Assembly: GCF_031877795.1 (NCBI RefSeq) | Contig: NC_133933.1 | Span: 3,222,632-3,286,631 of the forward strand | DNA: 64,000 bases | Direction: 5' to 3' | Source: Strix aluco | Lineage: Eukaryota; Chordata; Aves; Strigiformes; Strigidae | Part shown: positions 25,818 through 38,110 of the stretch, in pieces | Layout: every line of letters starts with the position of its first letter | Numbering within the stretch: position 1 is the stretch's first letter | Made by a program: the position numbers and the translations under genes | The notes under the pieces: model-generated | The model's input: the letters and a program-made list of their open reading frames with translations, nothing else | What the model was told of the DNA's origin: nothing | Database searches by the model: none

Positions 25818-26431
25818 TAGCTAATGCACAGAGGTACAGTGACACAAGCATGGGGTACCCCTTTCCTTCAGGTATTAACAGATATTAACGTTCGCTCCTG
25901 CAGTTTTCCTCAACGGAACTGGGAACTGAACACCACTGTGATGGAAGCAACCACAACAGTTACAACTGTTTGAAATGCACCTGTTATCCAAAACTGATTT
26001 TAAATGAATCCCTTATTAATATCGATAAGCCTAGTTATAGTAATATTCCCCTTGGCTTCTTAGAAGTAGGTTTAGTTTGGATGAGCTACAGCAAACTGCC
26101 CTTTGTAATTAATATCCAGCTCATGTGCTGGCATCAGCAATCACTGCCGACTTCAGGAGACAAAACAGAGCAAGGAATGCAGTCCTATCGCTGCAAAGAT
26201 ACTCCAGTCCTAGTTCAGGGAAATACCACCACTCCATTATGGAAAACTTTTAGAGAAGCAGCTCTACGCTGGCATCAGGGCTGGTTTTAGAATATATTAC
26301 AAGAATTAATGATTTGCTATTAAACTTTTCAGAGTGATGTATGAGCGTGCAGCACAGAAAAACAAATATAACAAAGTTTACCTTATTTTTAGCAAAATTA
26401 TAAAGCAAAGACTCAGGTAGACCACTGCATG

Positions 26432-26437
26432 TTTATT
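26432..26437 (-). terminator. CCT4: CCT4 polyadenylation signal AATAAA
   Basis: TTTATT on the + strand reads AATAAA on the CCT4 strand, about 175 nt past the TAA stop. It is the first canonical signal downstream. Confidence 0.6.
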
Positions 26438-26609
26438 GATAAACAGCATTTCCTTTTTGAAAACAGATTTTTTTAAATTAAAACTGACAAAAGTACATAA
26501 GCCTTTGTGGACTTTAAGACAAATCACACAGGCGCTTTTGGTGAGGAGACCATGTTCCAGACTAGAGGGAAGGAGCTCTAGGGCACAGTCCCCCCTTCCT
26601 TTGTTCAGC

Positions 26610-26624
26610 TTACCGGGTGTTCAC
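26610..26624 (-). CDS. CCT4: CCT4 terminal coding exon, 15 nt
   Basis: CTTTGCAG precedes GTG AAC ACC CGG TAA, which supplies the conserved last residues VNTR and the stop. The previous exon ends at GATGTG|GTGAGT, complete in phase. An open-frame search would miss this exon because it codes only four residues. Confidence 0.92.
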   Translation of the reverse strand: MNTR

Positions 26625-29600
26625 CTGCAAAGAAGAGTTCACAGAGTCAGGCATAAGAAGTCCACAGGATATGTAACAATTCCTTTCTCCTTTGCTTAAA
26701 GATCCTGAGTTTTTAGTCACTGTCTGAATTCATCGCTTTAAGGTATTTATAATGCATCTGATTTTTCCAACCGTAGCTTCTAGAAGGCCAAATGGTCTAA
26801 GCAGCACATGAACTGAGAGTACTACACAATAATTGTATTTTGAAGCACAGCAAATTAGACAGTAATTATCCTGGTGCTTGTGAAAAAGAGATTAAACAAA
26901 ACATGATGCAAACACTACTCACCACATCATCAATCTTCAGAATACTGCGCACAGTTTCTGTTGCAAGAGTCAACGCACTCAGAGACACGAGCAGCGGCTG
27001 GACAACCAACTCCTCCAAGATGTTGGAAATGCCACCCTACGAGAACAAGTCGCTTTTACTTTGTGCGAGTCAGACCACAGTTAAATCTAAAAACTTTTCT
27101 TTTAGTAGAACCCTGATGGTGAACTCTAAATTCAACTATCAAAGGGCTTGTACTCTGCCATTCTCGACAGGAATATTACGGTATGTGTCTTCTCCCACCA
27201 AGCACTTGCCACATCCAGTCAAAATTAGGCAAGACAAAAAGATAAACACAGTAATGCCAGCTTGAACACGGTAACAATTTAAAAGAAGCTAGCCCGCTGT
27301 GATACTCTGAATGTATCTGCAGTGGAAGGTGCTCATAATACTGATGGACCATTCTAAATGGATCTATTTTTGTAGCTGAAGTAATGTTTTTGAGGAGATA
27401 CAGGAAGTTTCTGGTCTGGTAGGTATGGCATTTAAGTATCTGCTATTATCAATACTCAGGATAAGCTGTTAAAGCCTCAGAACAAGCTATATATAGCTAC
27501 AACACTAATTTTAGGGAGAATACCGTTAGGAGACACAAACTTGCCCTCTCTTTAGCCCTAACACTAAGCATTTTCCTTTTAATGCCTCAGTATTTTTTTT
27601 AAGCTATACACATCCAATTCCTTGTTACCTTTCTGACGTTAATGCCAGCTGTTTTCTCTCCTTGAGCGTGTCTGTTTCTCAGCTCTGTCACCGTCGAGAT
27701 CGGATTGAGACCTGCGTTCTCGGCCAGCGTAGACGGGATGACTTCCAGCGCGTCTCCGTACGCACGGACGCAGTACGAGTCCATCCCCCTCAGAGTGCGA
27801 GCGTACTCGTTCAAGCGTAGGGCCAACTCTATCTCCGGTGCTCCACCTCCTGCGATTAAAGCTCTGAGGACAGAAATTAAAAAAAAGGAAGAAAAAAAAA
27901 AAAAAAAAAAAATCAAGCCTCATTTTAAGTAAGTCCATAAATTATTAGCTTTCTGTATTATTCATACATCTAACCAAACCAAGACGTTACCTTTTCTTAA
28001 CCAAGCATCTTATGACACACAGGGCATCGTGAATAGAACGCTCAGCTTCTTCCAGAACAAGTTTGTTGGATCCACGTACCACAATGGTTACCGTTTTTCC
28101 AGGGTTGGTGCAGCCCGTAATCTAAAACATAAAACCAAATGCTAAGACTGAAAAAATAAAAAGGTTCTTGACAAAAAAGAGACTTCAGTTGGTATCTGCA
28201 AGTTCTGTAACAGTACTGATGTCTGGCTCAACAAAACCACTCCACTTCCCAATTCAGTGGCTGCTAAACAGATTAGAAGTAGGTACTTACATGTAGTAAC
28301 TTCAGTAGAAAACCCACTAAAGTTAGCAGTTATTAGAGTAATTGGCAGATGTTAAGCAGGTATTAACATTTTGTCACTCACTGACCTTTATTAGTTTCCC
28401 AGAACCGTTCAAGTTGACCTCCTCTGCAAGCTCAGCAGACCCCAGCATGTCAGGAGTAAACTGGTCAATATGAGCAACAGGCTTAGTTCCAATTGTCTGG
28501 AAAAATAATGGGAGGAAAAATAACCCAATCATCCAGAACCTGATCTGCAGAGTCAGCAAGTATACTGCATCATGTTCTTCTGCATATTACAGTAAAAACG
28601 GAGTTAGGACTATGGCTTTTACATCTGTCCCAAGTCTTTCTAGAAATATGAATGCTCAACACAACAGGAATGTTCTTTAGGGAAATGTCTGCTCTTACAT
28701 TACAGTCTGAACATGAAACTTGTGAAAAGTGTCATAAAATAAACTGGCACTGGCTGAGTACTTAGTTTTGGGGTAGACTTTAAACGCTGCTGCTATTTTA
28801 ACAGCCATTGACGTAACTCACTTTACCTTACATATAAACTCAATGTCATCTCTTTCAATGTCTTTAACCACCATGATCTTCATTTTGTTCAGAAAATGGA
28901 GGGCTAGGTCACTAAGAGCATCCCTAAAAACAAGAGGGAAGTAGTCAGTCCACAGTGCTATTTTAGTAACCGGCTCCTACTAGCCAGTTGCATGCTTCTT
29001 ACCAGCAGTGCTGAAATTCTTCAGACTACAAAGCAGGGATGTCATTAAACTCAAAACAGGGACAACTCTAGTGCTTTCTAAAGGTACAGTCACTGTTACA
29101 GCCAGTCTGACCGTTAGTATTGGGCTTCAATTTTCCAGGTGTTCCAAACAATTCCGAGTGTTCCCCCAAACACACGCTGTAAGCCAGTGTATCGGTAATA
29201 ACATACCGCAGAATAGACTTCTGGATCAGCAGCACATTGCAGCCAGCCTTCTTGATTTGCTTAACTAAATTTAGAATATAGGCTCTCTCTTCACGCAGTA
29301 CTCTGTCCATTTGAGCATAATCAGAAACAACTATCTGGTTGTCCATCTGTTTTTAAAAACAAAGAAAAAAAAAAGAGTAAAGCAAGTATTATGAACAACT
29401 GCTGACTTTAAAAGCAAGTTGTCACCATATTCCACATTCTTTGATTCAAAGCAAATAAGCATGACAGTAAAGTATGTCTTACTAGAGATTGTTTAAATTA
29501 TGAGAAATACTGGGCTTTTGAACTATTTTCTTTCTTATACCAACTGTAAGTTCTTTAAGAGTTACAAGTAGCTAAGCATTACCCAGCAGCCCTTACAGCT

Positions 29601-32600
29601 GGGGAATACAGCTGACATTACAACATCTCAAAAAAATGTGTTGCCATTACATTTGCATCTCCCAAGTACTACACACAGTGCAAGGTTTTGCTCTAGTCAT
29701 AGCTTAACTTACATCCGTCTTTGGAGCAGACAAGCAGAACTGAATGAGGCCAATTTTGGCTTTCTCCACTCTGGTTACACCAGTATTTGCCACCTTCTGA
29801 GTCAGGACTAGTCCTTCAACCAGTTCACAATCGTCAATTGTGCCTCTGCAAACAAAACCGATCTGTGACTCTAGAACTTTGGGAAGCTGCTTTCACAGAA
29901 ACAAAACTTGTCTAGTTACAAATTGTTTCTTACCCCAACTTCTTAACAATTTTAATGTCTCTGAGGTCCACGCTATTAGCTGTAGTTGGGTCAATCACCT
30001 TCATCACTGCATCCACACTCATTGGAGAAAGTAAACTAGAATACTGACACACGACCTAAGGGATTTAACAGCAAAGAGAAAAAAGGTCAGAGACTTAACA
30101 CTGATAACACTAATTTCAAAATAATATTGTCATTGTATTTTAACATCTGACTTCTGAGTTTTGATGCAAAGCTCCTTTTCCCCTCCCTGTCCATCAGCCC
30201 AATGTCTTAACATGATATCTTCTTAATGGCTACTCCATCTAAAGGAAAGAGCAGCTATGTTGGTCAGAAAACCTATGCTTAAGGACTTAAGGGAGAAATT
30301 TTAATTTATCTTTCTTAGACTCTTAAAATAAAGACTTTTGAGAGCTTCCCAGGTTATTCTGCGGGAAGGGAAACTAGCACACTTCTCCAGATTTCAATGC
30401 TATTTCAGGAGTTCCTACATAAACAAGAACTGCCCACACAAAAACTTGGCAAAAGCACTCAGTATCCCACCTGACTTCTCTGTTGCTGTTTTCAGTTGAA
30501 GCTTGTTTATTTTACACTTACAGTTACACCAAGCATTTCAGACTGAAATTCAGTTTGAGTGCTTCAGTTTAGTCTGAATCAATCATGGCTTTCTGAAAAA
30601 TCAAGTCTAAGAGAAAGCAGCCAATGTCTGGTAACAAACTCGATTGGTGATGTGCAGGGTATTCTTCCTGAGTGAACAGCAGCACGAACTGGGGAAAGCT
30701 GAAGGCTCAGCCAGCCTGGAGGTACCAAGTTCAAGTATCAGTCCTACCTTTGAATTCAGCGAAGTAGTTGCACTATTCAGCAAGGTTTCTCTGTCACTCA
30801 GTTCAACCGGCTGTGCCATGCTGGTCAATACTTCAATACCTTTATCCAAAGCTTTCTGGAATGACTCCGAAATGATGGTGGGGTGAATTCCTGTGAAGAG
30901 TGTAAAAAGGTTGGCAGTCATGCTTTCAAACCAATGGGGTTTTCTTGTTTTTTCCTCACCCTGCTTTTCATTTCAAGATTAGAAAGACTCTCATGTCAGA
31001 ATAAATGGAAGATATTTTAGCAAAATGCGTTCTATCTGAGTGTATGACCTCCCTTAGTACTTTCCACTGTTAAAACTGAGGAAAAAAAGCTGTAATTTGC
31101 CTAATAACTTGTCCTCACAGACAAGTACAGCGCCTTTCCTTGCAATGTCTGACACCCCAGAAGCATACTATCTCAAAGTTTTCTTCACTCTTGGCATTCT
31201 TAAAGCTGCCACTGTTCAGGTAATACCTGCGAGGAGCCTGACAGTGACTTTATTTCAGATTTTCAAAGACTCGTTTGCCCACAGTTGTGTATGAAGTTCC
31301 TCGACTTCTCTGCAGTGTGTTATAGATACATCCTTCATCTTTTCAAAGCAGGCAGCTTACGGGCAAACATTAGACAGGCATCTTCTAACCACCGCTTATG
31401 GCAGAAGACGCTGGTCCACCAGTACCAGGAGAGGGAATAAATGTAAGCGAGGCGTTGGCAGGGCCAGAAAGAGGACAAGCACAGTGGTGTGTATCAAGAT
31501 GAGGCACGTCTAAGTAAATCACTATCAAGTCCAGATCTGAGGCAGAGAAGAACTCTGCAGGTCCCAGCACCCTTGCTCTGTTTCTGCACTTAGACTTCTA
31601 AGTGTTGTCTGCCTGGACAGCTAAAAAAGCTCCTCAACTGCACAGGAACATCCTGAACTAAGGGAACAAACCTACACTAACTATTGCTTTCCATAATTCG
31701 TGTCCTTTCCTGACCAGACTTTCTCAAGGTCCCTATATTGTAAGTGATGGGAGATGTTTAATTTGCCGAGTGTAAAAAAACCAAACAACCCTGTAGAATC
31801 ACTGGTCCCAAATTTCATTTGTACCTTCGTACACGACATCTCTGTCCACAAAAGAAGTACAAGTATAATCAAGGTGAGTTTTTACAAGCGAACATTTATC
31901 ACACCATCTAATCGCTATTTTCTGTATCAACAGTAACATGTTCAATTAAAAATAAAAAGCTAAACAGATTTTTTAATCAAAAGGGGGACATGAGTGAAAC
32001 CTGAATGCGAAGACTCGAGTCACCTTTCATGTTTCAACTGGAAACAGCTACTTTAAGCTTCATTATACACACGCAAGCGGACAGGGGACGTAACTATATT
32101 CAATATATATATTTACCTTTCTGAAGAAGTCTGGAGCAGGCATCCAAAAGAGCTCCAGCAATGACAACAACAGACGTAGTGCCATCACCAGCTTCAATAT
32201 CTTGTGCTTTTGACAGCTCTACCAACTAAACAACAAATTATGACAGAACTTGACATATGATGCTACTTAATTGCAAACACTGACAATTACAGAAAAAAAA
32301 TATTCAAGACTGCAGCAGTACTGAAATTAACCTTAGTATGGGGACACATCACACCTTTTCTAATCTGAAGTCTGTAGCTTTTGCAACTTAATTCCCATAC
32401 TTGTACACCTATTTGGCTGAAATACAACAAATACAAACAAATCACTTATGGAAGCTTTTCTCCCAAAGCTTAAAACTGATCACCCCTATTTAATAGGTCT
32501 TCCTTTTCCTTTCCTGCAGAAGGGTCACAGGAAGCTCACTGCCATCTCCAACCACAGTCAAATCTAAGAGGTCTACATTTAACACCTAAAAAAAAGACCA

Positions 32601-34156
32601 GGCTACTGTGTCCTCAGACCACCTGACCAAAACCTAACTCCTTCTCTTCTTTCATTCTCTTCTGACCTAGTGGTTTTCTTTGACTCTCTCTCTCACTGAC
32701 TTTTCTTTCTTAACAAAAGATGAAGGTTTGGGCCAGATTCTTTTACGTCTTAAAACACATCCAGAGGGATTATGCATAAGGAGTACCTAATAAGAAGGAA
32801 GGACTCGGAACTCTTCAGCACATCTTACAATCAAAATAAATGTTCCTGGAACACATCACACAAAATATCTTGCTCTATCACTAATGGGTAATGCTCCTCA
32901 AATCCACACAAAATGTTCCTATGTTTTTTTGTCCCAGAAATTAAGCTCACTGCTTGTCCCAGCAGTGGAAAAAAAAAAAACCCACTTACCATTTTAGCTG
33001 CAGGGTGCAGAACCTGCATTTGTTTCAGAATAGTAGCACCATCATTAGTGATTGTCACATCTCCTTTAGCATCTTGAATCTGAAAAGGAAGAGGAGAAAC
33101 AGAGATCTGTAACTACAAATCTTCAAGTTAATTCGATGCTCAATGCAAAATACTTTTCCTGACAACATTATTTCCCAAACTGAGATGTGCATTTGGTTAA
33201 CACTTTCCCTTAAATAAATGAAACTTGAAAAATAATTTCAATGCAAAGATGGCATCCTATATAAAACATGTTGACTTTACAGTCTCTCCAATAAGCTTAG
33301 CGTTTTAAAAATTTAAGGTTTACCATTTTATCCATTCCCTTTGGTCCAAGGCTTGTTCTAATTGCATCGGCAACAGCTAGGAAGAGAAAAAAAACCCATA
33401 CGTTTGCAAAGTGATCTCAAGAGCTACAAGCACTCACTCCATCATGCTAAAACATTTTTTCTGAAAAGAAAGCGTCTCCCAATATTAAGCAGCTCCCACT
33501 TATTTTGCCGGCACTAAATCATCCTTAATAATAGAATAATCTAAAACGTTGCAGTATTTCCGTAGCTCTTTTTTTAAAAAACAATTAACATCCGATCACT
33601 TGGTTACAGCCACTTTAAAATTGAGTAATAACACAGAAACATTATACGCCAAGTAATCAAAGCAAGGCTTGTGTCAAACACCAAATATAGCGTCCCCCAA
33701 CACGCACGGCCCCGTCCCTGGGAGTTTCCTGCCGCTAAAAGCCCCAAGACCGCCTCCCGCTGATACAACCCCCCACCCCGGTACCGCAGGGGCAGTGCCC
33801 GCGCCTCAACCGCGACCCCGCACCTGGGGGGGTTAAGCCTCAGAACCGAAAGGCCCCGCACCGCCTCTCCCCCCTCCTCCGCCGAACCGGGGTCCTCACC
33901 CGGGGTACGGGGCCTCCTCCCCCTCGCTGCCTGTGGGTCCGGCCCCGAGCGGCCGCCGGGAAGCGGGGGGGAGGCCGGTGGCCGCTTCCCCTCAGCACAA
34001 AGGGGCCGCGGAGCGCTGCGGCCGGCGCCGCGCCTCACCTTTGCCGGCGGAGATGTTGCTGAAACGGATCTGGGAGGGCTTGTCCCGGTCCTGGTAGGTG
34101 CCCTTGGCCCGGCTGCCCGCGCCGCCGTGGGCCTTGGCCCCTGCGTTCTCCGGCAT
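26610..34156 (-). CDS. CCT4: CCT4, TRiC/CCT chaperonin delta subunit, 14 coding exons
   Basis: Coding exons in order: 34156-34039, 33376-33324, 33079-32990, 32225-32117, 30890-30748, 30055-29934, 29845-29713, 29346-29207, 28923-28827, 28496-28386, 28121-27991, 27863-27629, 27036-26923 and 26624-26610. They total 1611 nt, or 536 residues plus TAA, against 539 in human by memory, with all phases consistent. The product is one of eight paralogous subunits of the cytosolic double-ring chaperonin that folds actin, tubulin and many other proteins using ATP. Visible family motifs are [11 protein letters not shown] at 47-57, NDGAT at 69-73, GDGTT at 100-104 in the nucleotide pocket, GGGAPE at 421-426 and the [13 protein letters not shown] block. 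The protein starts [12 protein letters not shown] and ends DDVVNTR. The first exon lies in a CpG island. Several introns have long polypyrimidine tracts, notably the poly-T before 27863. Confidence 0.98.
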
Positions 34157-34479
34157 CGCCGCCCGCCGCCGATGGACACGGATAAGCCCCGCGGTACCGG
34201 CCGCCCCGCCGGGAACCTTCCAGAACGCGCCACCGCCAGCAGGACGCGCCCGGGTCCTTCCGGCCGGCGCCGGCCGTGACGTACGCGGGGGAGCTGCCCT
34301 CTGCGCGCCTGCGCCCTGCTAACCGAGACGGCACCCGCCTCCCTGCTGGCGAACGGCACGGACACCTAAAGGCACCCGCTAGCGCTCCTAGAGGCGGCCG
34401 TGCGGGGGCCTTGGCTCGGCTGGCGCCAACCTGTAACGCGGCGCGCGGACGGAACCCGAAGGGGACGGGGCGGGGGGGC

Positions 34480-34550
34480 GGTGTCCGCCGGCGGCCCCTC
34501 AGCACCGGCGGCCCCTCAGCACCGGCGGCCCCTCAGCACCGGCGGACACC
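34480..34550. repeat. 17-bp tandem repeat x3 inside a 12-bp inverted repeat
   Basis: Three identical copies of a 17-bp unit (GCGGCCCCTCAGCACCG) occupy 34491-34541. They are enclosed by GGTGTCCGCCGG at 34480-34491 and its exact reverse complement CCGGCGGACACC at 34539-34550. The array could fold as a long GC-rich hairpin with the repeats in the loop. It lies about 330 bp upstream of the CCT4 start codon. Confidence 0.9.
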
Positions 34551-34592
34551 TCCCCTCCGCCTGCGCCTCCTCCGCCTCCGCCTCCGCCTGAG
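34551..34592. repeat. CCTCCG hexamer-like simple repeat
   Basis: An imperfect run of CCTCCG/CCTGCG units follows the tandem array directly. It is probably a slippage-prone tract in the CCT4 CpG island. Confidence 0.6.
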
Positions 34593-35772
34593 CCGAGCAG
34601 TGCGCGGGTCTCCTCACCCGTGAAGCCCAAGGCGGGCTCAGTGAGGGGAGGTGTTTTCCTGAGGGGAGCGGGGCTTCCGAGGAGGGATAACTGACCTCCC
34701 CTGATGACCATGGACTCCCTCGGTTGGCTTTACCTGTTACGGCGCGGCCTGGGGGAAGTTCAGCTGTTGTTGTCTCTGGCAGGCGGCTGTTACAAAGCAA
34801 TTAACTTTAGTGCCGCATAAAGCACTAGCGGTGGATGAGGGTGTGCAAGTATACTTGTGGGCATACTGTAACATGTCCTTTCTGGTCTGACCCAGGGCTA
34901 GGCACGCCCAGTCTTTTGCCTGGATTGGTCCTGGTGTGGCACCTGGCAGCTTTTTTTCCTGCCAAGACCTGCAATGCCATCCCAGCTGTTTTTAAAGTAG
35001 GTTTTGAGCACCTGTTTCCTCAAATTTTGAAGAACCTGTTACCCAAAAAAATTTTAAGCAGCAGTTTTATCGAAAGTGACATTAGACAGACTTGAATTAC
35101 AGGAAAAGAACAGAAACTCTCTATTTTCTTCTAACACCCTGCTCTTCCCATGTGTCCGAGGGACTCATTTCAGCTTGTATCGCCATTGTAAAAAGGTAGG
35201 CTTTATTATCAATAAAAATAATGTTAGAGTTGACAGATAGCTTATACCTCTTAGGATGATCTTGCCTCAACTACGGAATTGATACAAGAAGCTCCTGTAC
35301 GTTTGTCTTTTTTGGGATTTCTGAATAACCATGTAAACTCTTCACCTCGAACGGAGTAGAGACATAATATGGTTTAAATGCAAAGCACGTACTTGAATCC
35401 ACAAAGTGAATTACATTTGTACAGTGCTGAAAGACACAAAATAAGCCACAGCAGCTCAGAAGAGCTCTGACTGGAAGAAAAATGCCCAAGTAAATATCTA
35501 AACCATATAATATTTATGGCATATCTCTGGTTAGATGTGAAAAGTCAGGATTTATAATATGGCAGTGCCAGTAAAGTGCTCCCATGTAGAGACAGTTATA
35601 CAAGAAATGTGTCCCTGCACTAGTAAAGTGCTGCTGATGTAAGACACTAAGTTGTAAGAAACAGGCAAAGGATGCAAGTTCTTGAGCTTGTTCTCCATTT
35701 CCATGTATCTGCATCTCTATCAGCTCACTGCAAGTGAAACATCCTCACGGTGAGCAATTTTCTAGCGCCAGC

Positions 35773-35814
35773 AAGCTGGAGCAATCTTTATTTTCAGATG
35801 CAATATCTTTTTTG
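35773..35814 (+). repeat. 42-bp dispersed repeat, copy 1
   Basis: The segment from AAGCTGGAGCAATC to the T6 run plus G matches the copy at 43815-43856 at 41 of 42 positions, same strand. Similarity stops abruptly on both sides. Confidence 0.85.
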
Positions 35815-36879
35815 GAGCTATTACCCCTGTGATTTCAGCGCAGTGTTTTGGGATATGCCTGGATCTGATGAACCTGCTTCTCTGAAGCATGTTTGCTGGC
35901 ACAGCGACACTTAAACTTGTGCCGCTTAAAGATTTTTATAGCTCTGAAGAGAGTATCGCCGCTGTCCTGCGCCTTCTCAGCTTGCCAAGGCTTTTGTAGA
36001 AATATATCTCATGTGGACACCACACCCCCCTTTTTTTTTTCTGTGTGTAACTAACTGGTGTTGGTCAATAGGTAAAATATCTGTCAATTGTATTTCTCAT
36101 AAATATGTAAATGAATATCCACAGTAAGTGTTCAAGACTGTTCATATTATGTACTAGGGAATAGTTTACGTTGAGGCAGTAGGAAATTTTGTCTAGGTCA
36201 CAACAGGAGGATTAGGCTAAGTTATTTACAGTATACTCCAAAATAATAATTTTCTTTCATCTCCTTAAATGCTCTTACATTTCTTGAGAGACTCTTTCTC
36301 ATTGTTACGATCTTTTCTACAGTAAGTTCTCCTTAAGCCATTGAGGTATACGGAAGTGAGATATGTATGGTGATACACAAAAATCAAGCATTTGGACAGT
36401 TCTGTTGTAAAAAAAAAAAAAAAGAAAAAACCTTCATAGTCAGATGCTTGCATCATCTCTCAACCATTTTTAACAGTTGCTTTTGAAATTTTTTTGCTGG
36501 ATTTATGCTCCATTGAAACATAGATAACTGCTCTTTGTCTGTCGGAGACTTTATAGAGAGAAGGTTTTGGAAGGGAATGGTCTTTGCCTTTTTATTTTCA
36601 ATTTTTAACAGGCAGAGAAGGCAGACAGGGGAAAGGTCTACTAATAAGAGTCTTGATCTGGATTTACATCACCTTCAAAATCATCAGAAACACATCCTAA
36701 ATGACTGAGATCGCTGGGGTCTCTGACCCTGATCTTAAAGTACATCAAGCAGTGATGGCAACAGTACTAAATCCCGGACGTTTAACCCTCGTGCAATGTT
36801 AAAGCTAGAATCAGCAGAGACAAGCTTTTAGAAGAGCTATTGAGGTATATTTAGGTGGTTGTAGCTGGCCACCTCCTTG

Positions 36880-38110
36880 TCGCCTCAGGTTAGGGATCGT
36901 TTAGTTGATCGTGGTATCACAGGAAGATCCAGGTTTCTCCTGGATGTATATAATAAGGGGTATAGCTACATTTAAGGGTATTGTGTAAATTTGGGCAGTG
37001 GGAGATGTTGCTTCTCTGGTGCTGAACAGGGCTTTGGGTTTAGTTGGCACAAAGGACCCGGTTTTCTGGCAGGAAAACACAGATGGATTGTGTGCTATCA
37101 CCGTCAGCAAGCATGTGCCGCTCAATGCTGCACTAGGCTTAGCAGCAAGATTTTTTCAGGATTTTGAATGAAATGGAGGTTAGAACCGATGCTGCCACAG
37201 CCACCTTGTTACACGTAGCTCTGTGTCTGGCAAAACCCAGCCCCTCTAGTGTTAAGAATCATTTGGGGTTGGAGTTTGTTCCATTGCTGGGTGGAGAGCC
37301 TGGATTTTTCCTTGGTACGTAACAAGCTGCTGAGCTAAATTTAGGGCTGCTGTGGTTAGCAGCTACCTTCTTACTAATAATTTTGGTCTGGCAGGGTTGC
37401 TTCTCTAGAGCTGGGCTTCAGGGCAAAGTTAGGATTAAGGGTTTTGTGAGCATTAGTCTGGGCCATCAGGTTTGCACTGCATGTCGAAAGAGTTGTCTGG
37501 CTGATTTAAACGTTGTCATCCAGTGCTGCCTCATTCTGTCTCCAACAGAGCTCCTTGGGTAGGGTTTGAGTTGGTCTCAGGTCATTCCAGGTTTTAAGGT
37601 GTCACTGGGCAGAGCCTGACCTGGGGTGTGCATCCTGGTTTATTACTTGTTCTGTGTCTGCAATCTGTAATTTAGAGGAGCCAATACGTAGGGCTATAAA
37701 GCTGTTGAGTTTTGTTTAGGGCTTTGGCTACTACTCAGTTTTTTGCTTCATTCTACATGAAATAGCAATTATTTTTTCCTTTTTACTAGTGCATATTTAG
37801 GGGCAGCCTTATGGTCGGGCTTCCTCCTGCAACGTCCCATTGACCTGCGTGTCGTGTCGGTTGTTAATGTTGATCCAGGCAGAGGGTTGTGGAGAGGCAT
37901 TTCTTAAGGTATTCATAGTTTGGTGTTGCTTGTGGGAGCGTTATCTGAGATGGTTTAACGTGAATCAGGCTTGGTGTTGAAGTTCAACCTCATGTCAGGG
38001 TGAAGGTTGAGGTTTCAGACAGCAGACCCAAAGGACCAAATCTGTTGTTAGGTCATGTTTAGAGCCAGCACTCCCAGAAGCTTTCTAGACTTGTTTTAGA
38101 GCTGAGTTTA
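36880..38110 (+). repeat. T/G-rich stretch with degenerate TTAGGG-like words
   Basis: The + strand is markedly richer in G and T than in A and C. It repeats words such as TTAGGG, TTTAGGGC, AAGGGTTTT, TAGGGTTTG and GGGTTG at irregular spacing (for example at about 36892, 37340, 37427, 37556, 37718 and 37797). No clean period could be read by eye. It may be a heavily decayed telomere-like or satellite tract, or simply skewed unique DNA. No credible coding exon lies within it. Confidence 0.35.

Larger units (their letters stand above)
24101..26609. other. FAM161A-CCT4 spacer
   Basis: This interval lies between the FAM161A start codon and the CCT4 stop codon. It holds the FAM161A upstream CpG sequence, a probable LTR (about 25000-25817) and the CCT4 3' untranslated region with its polyadenylation signal at 26437-26432. 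The open frame at 25970-26290 on the + strand resembles no protein I know and I do not call it. Confidence 0.6.
33690..34640 (-). promoter_or_regulatory. CpG island of CCT4
   Basis: About 950 bp of very GC- and CpG-rich sequence covers CCT4 intron 1, exon 1 and some 480 bp upstream. This fits a constitutive housekeeping promoter. Long open frames on both strands here (for example 33604-34365 and 34276-34623) follow from the lack of stop codons in CpG-rich DNA. In human a second gene, COMMD1, starts head to head with CCT4 (from memory), but I see no COMMD1 first exon here. Confidence 0.8.

Noticed and set aside
33604-34365. 253-codon reverse-strand frame over CCT4 exon 1
   Set aside because: It is in a different frame from CCT4, runs through intron 1, and exists because CpG-rich DNA has few stop codons.
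34276-34623. 115-codon open frame on the + strand upstream of CCT4
   Set aside because: It is Arg/Pro/Gly-rich translation of CpG-island DNA, crosses the tandem repeat, and does not resemble COMMD1 or any family.
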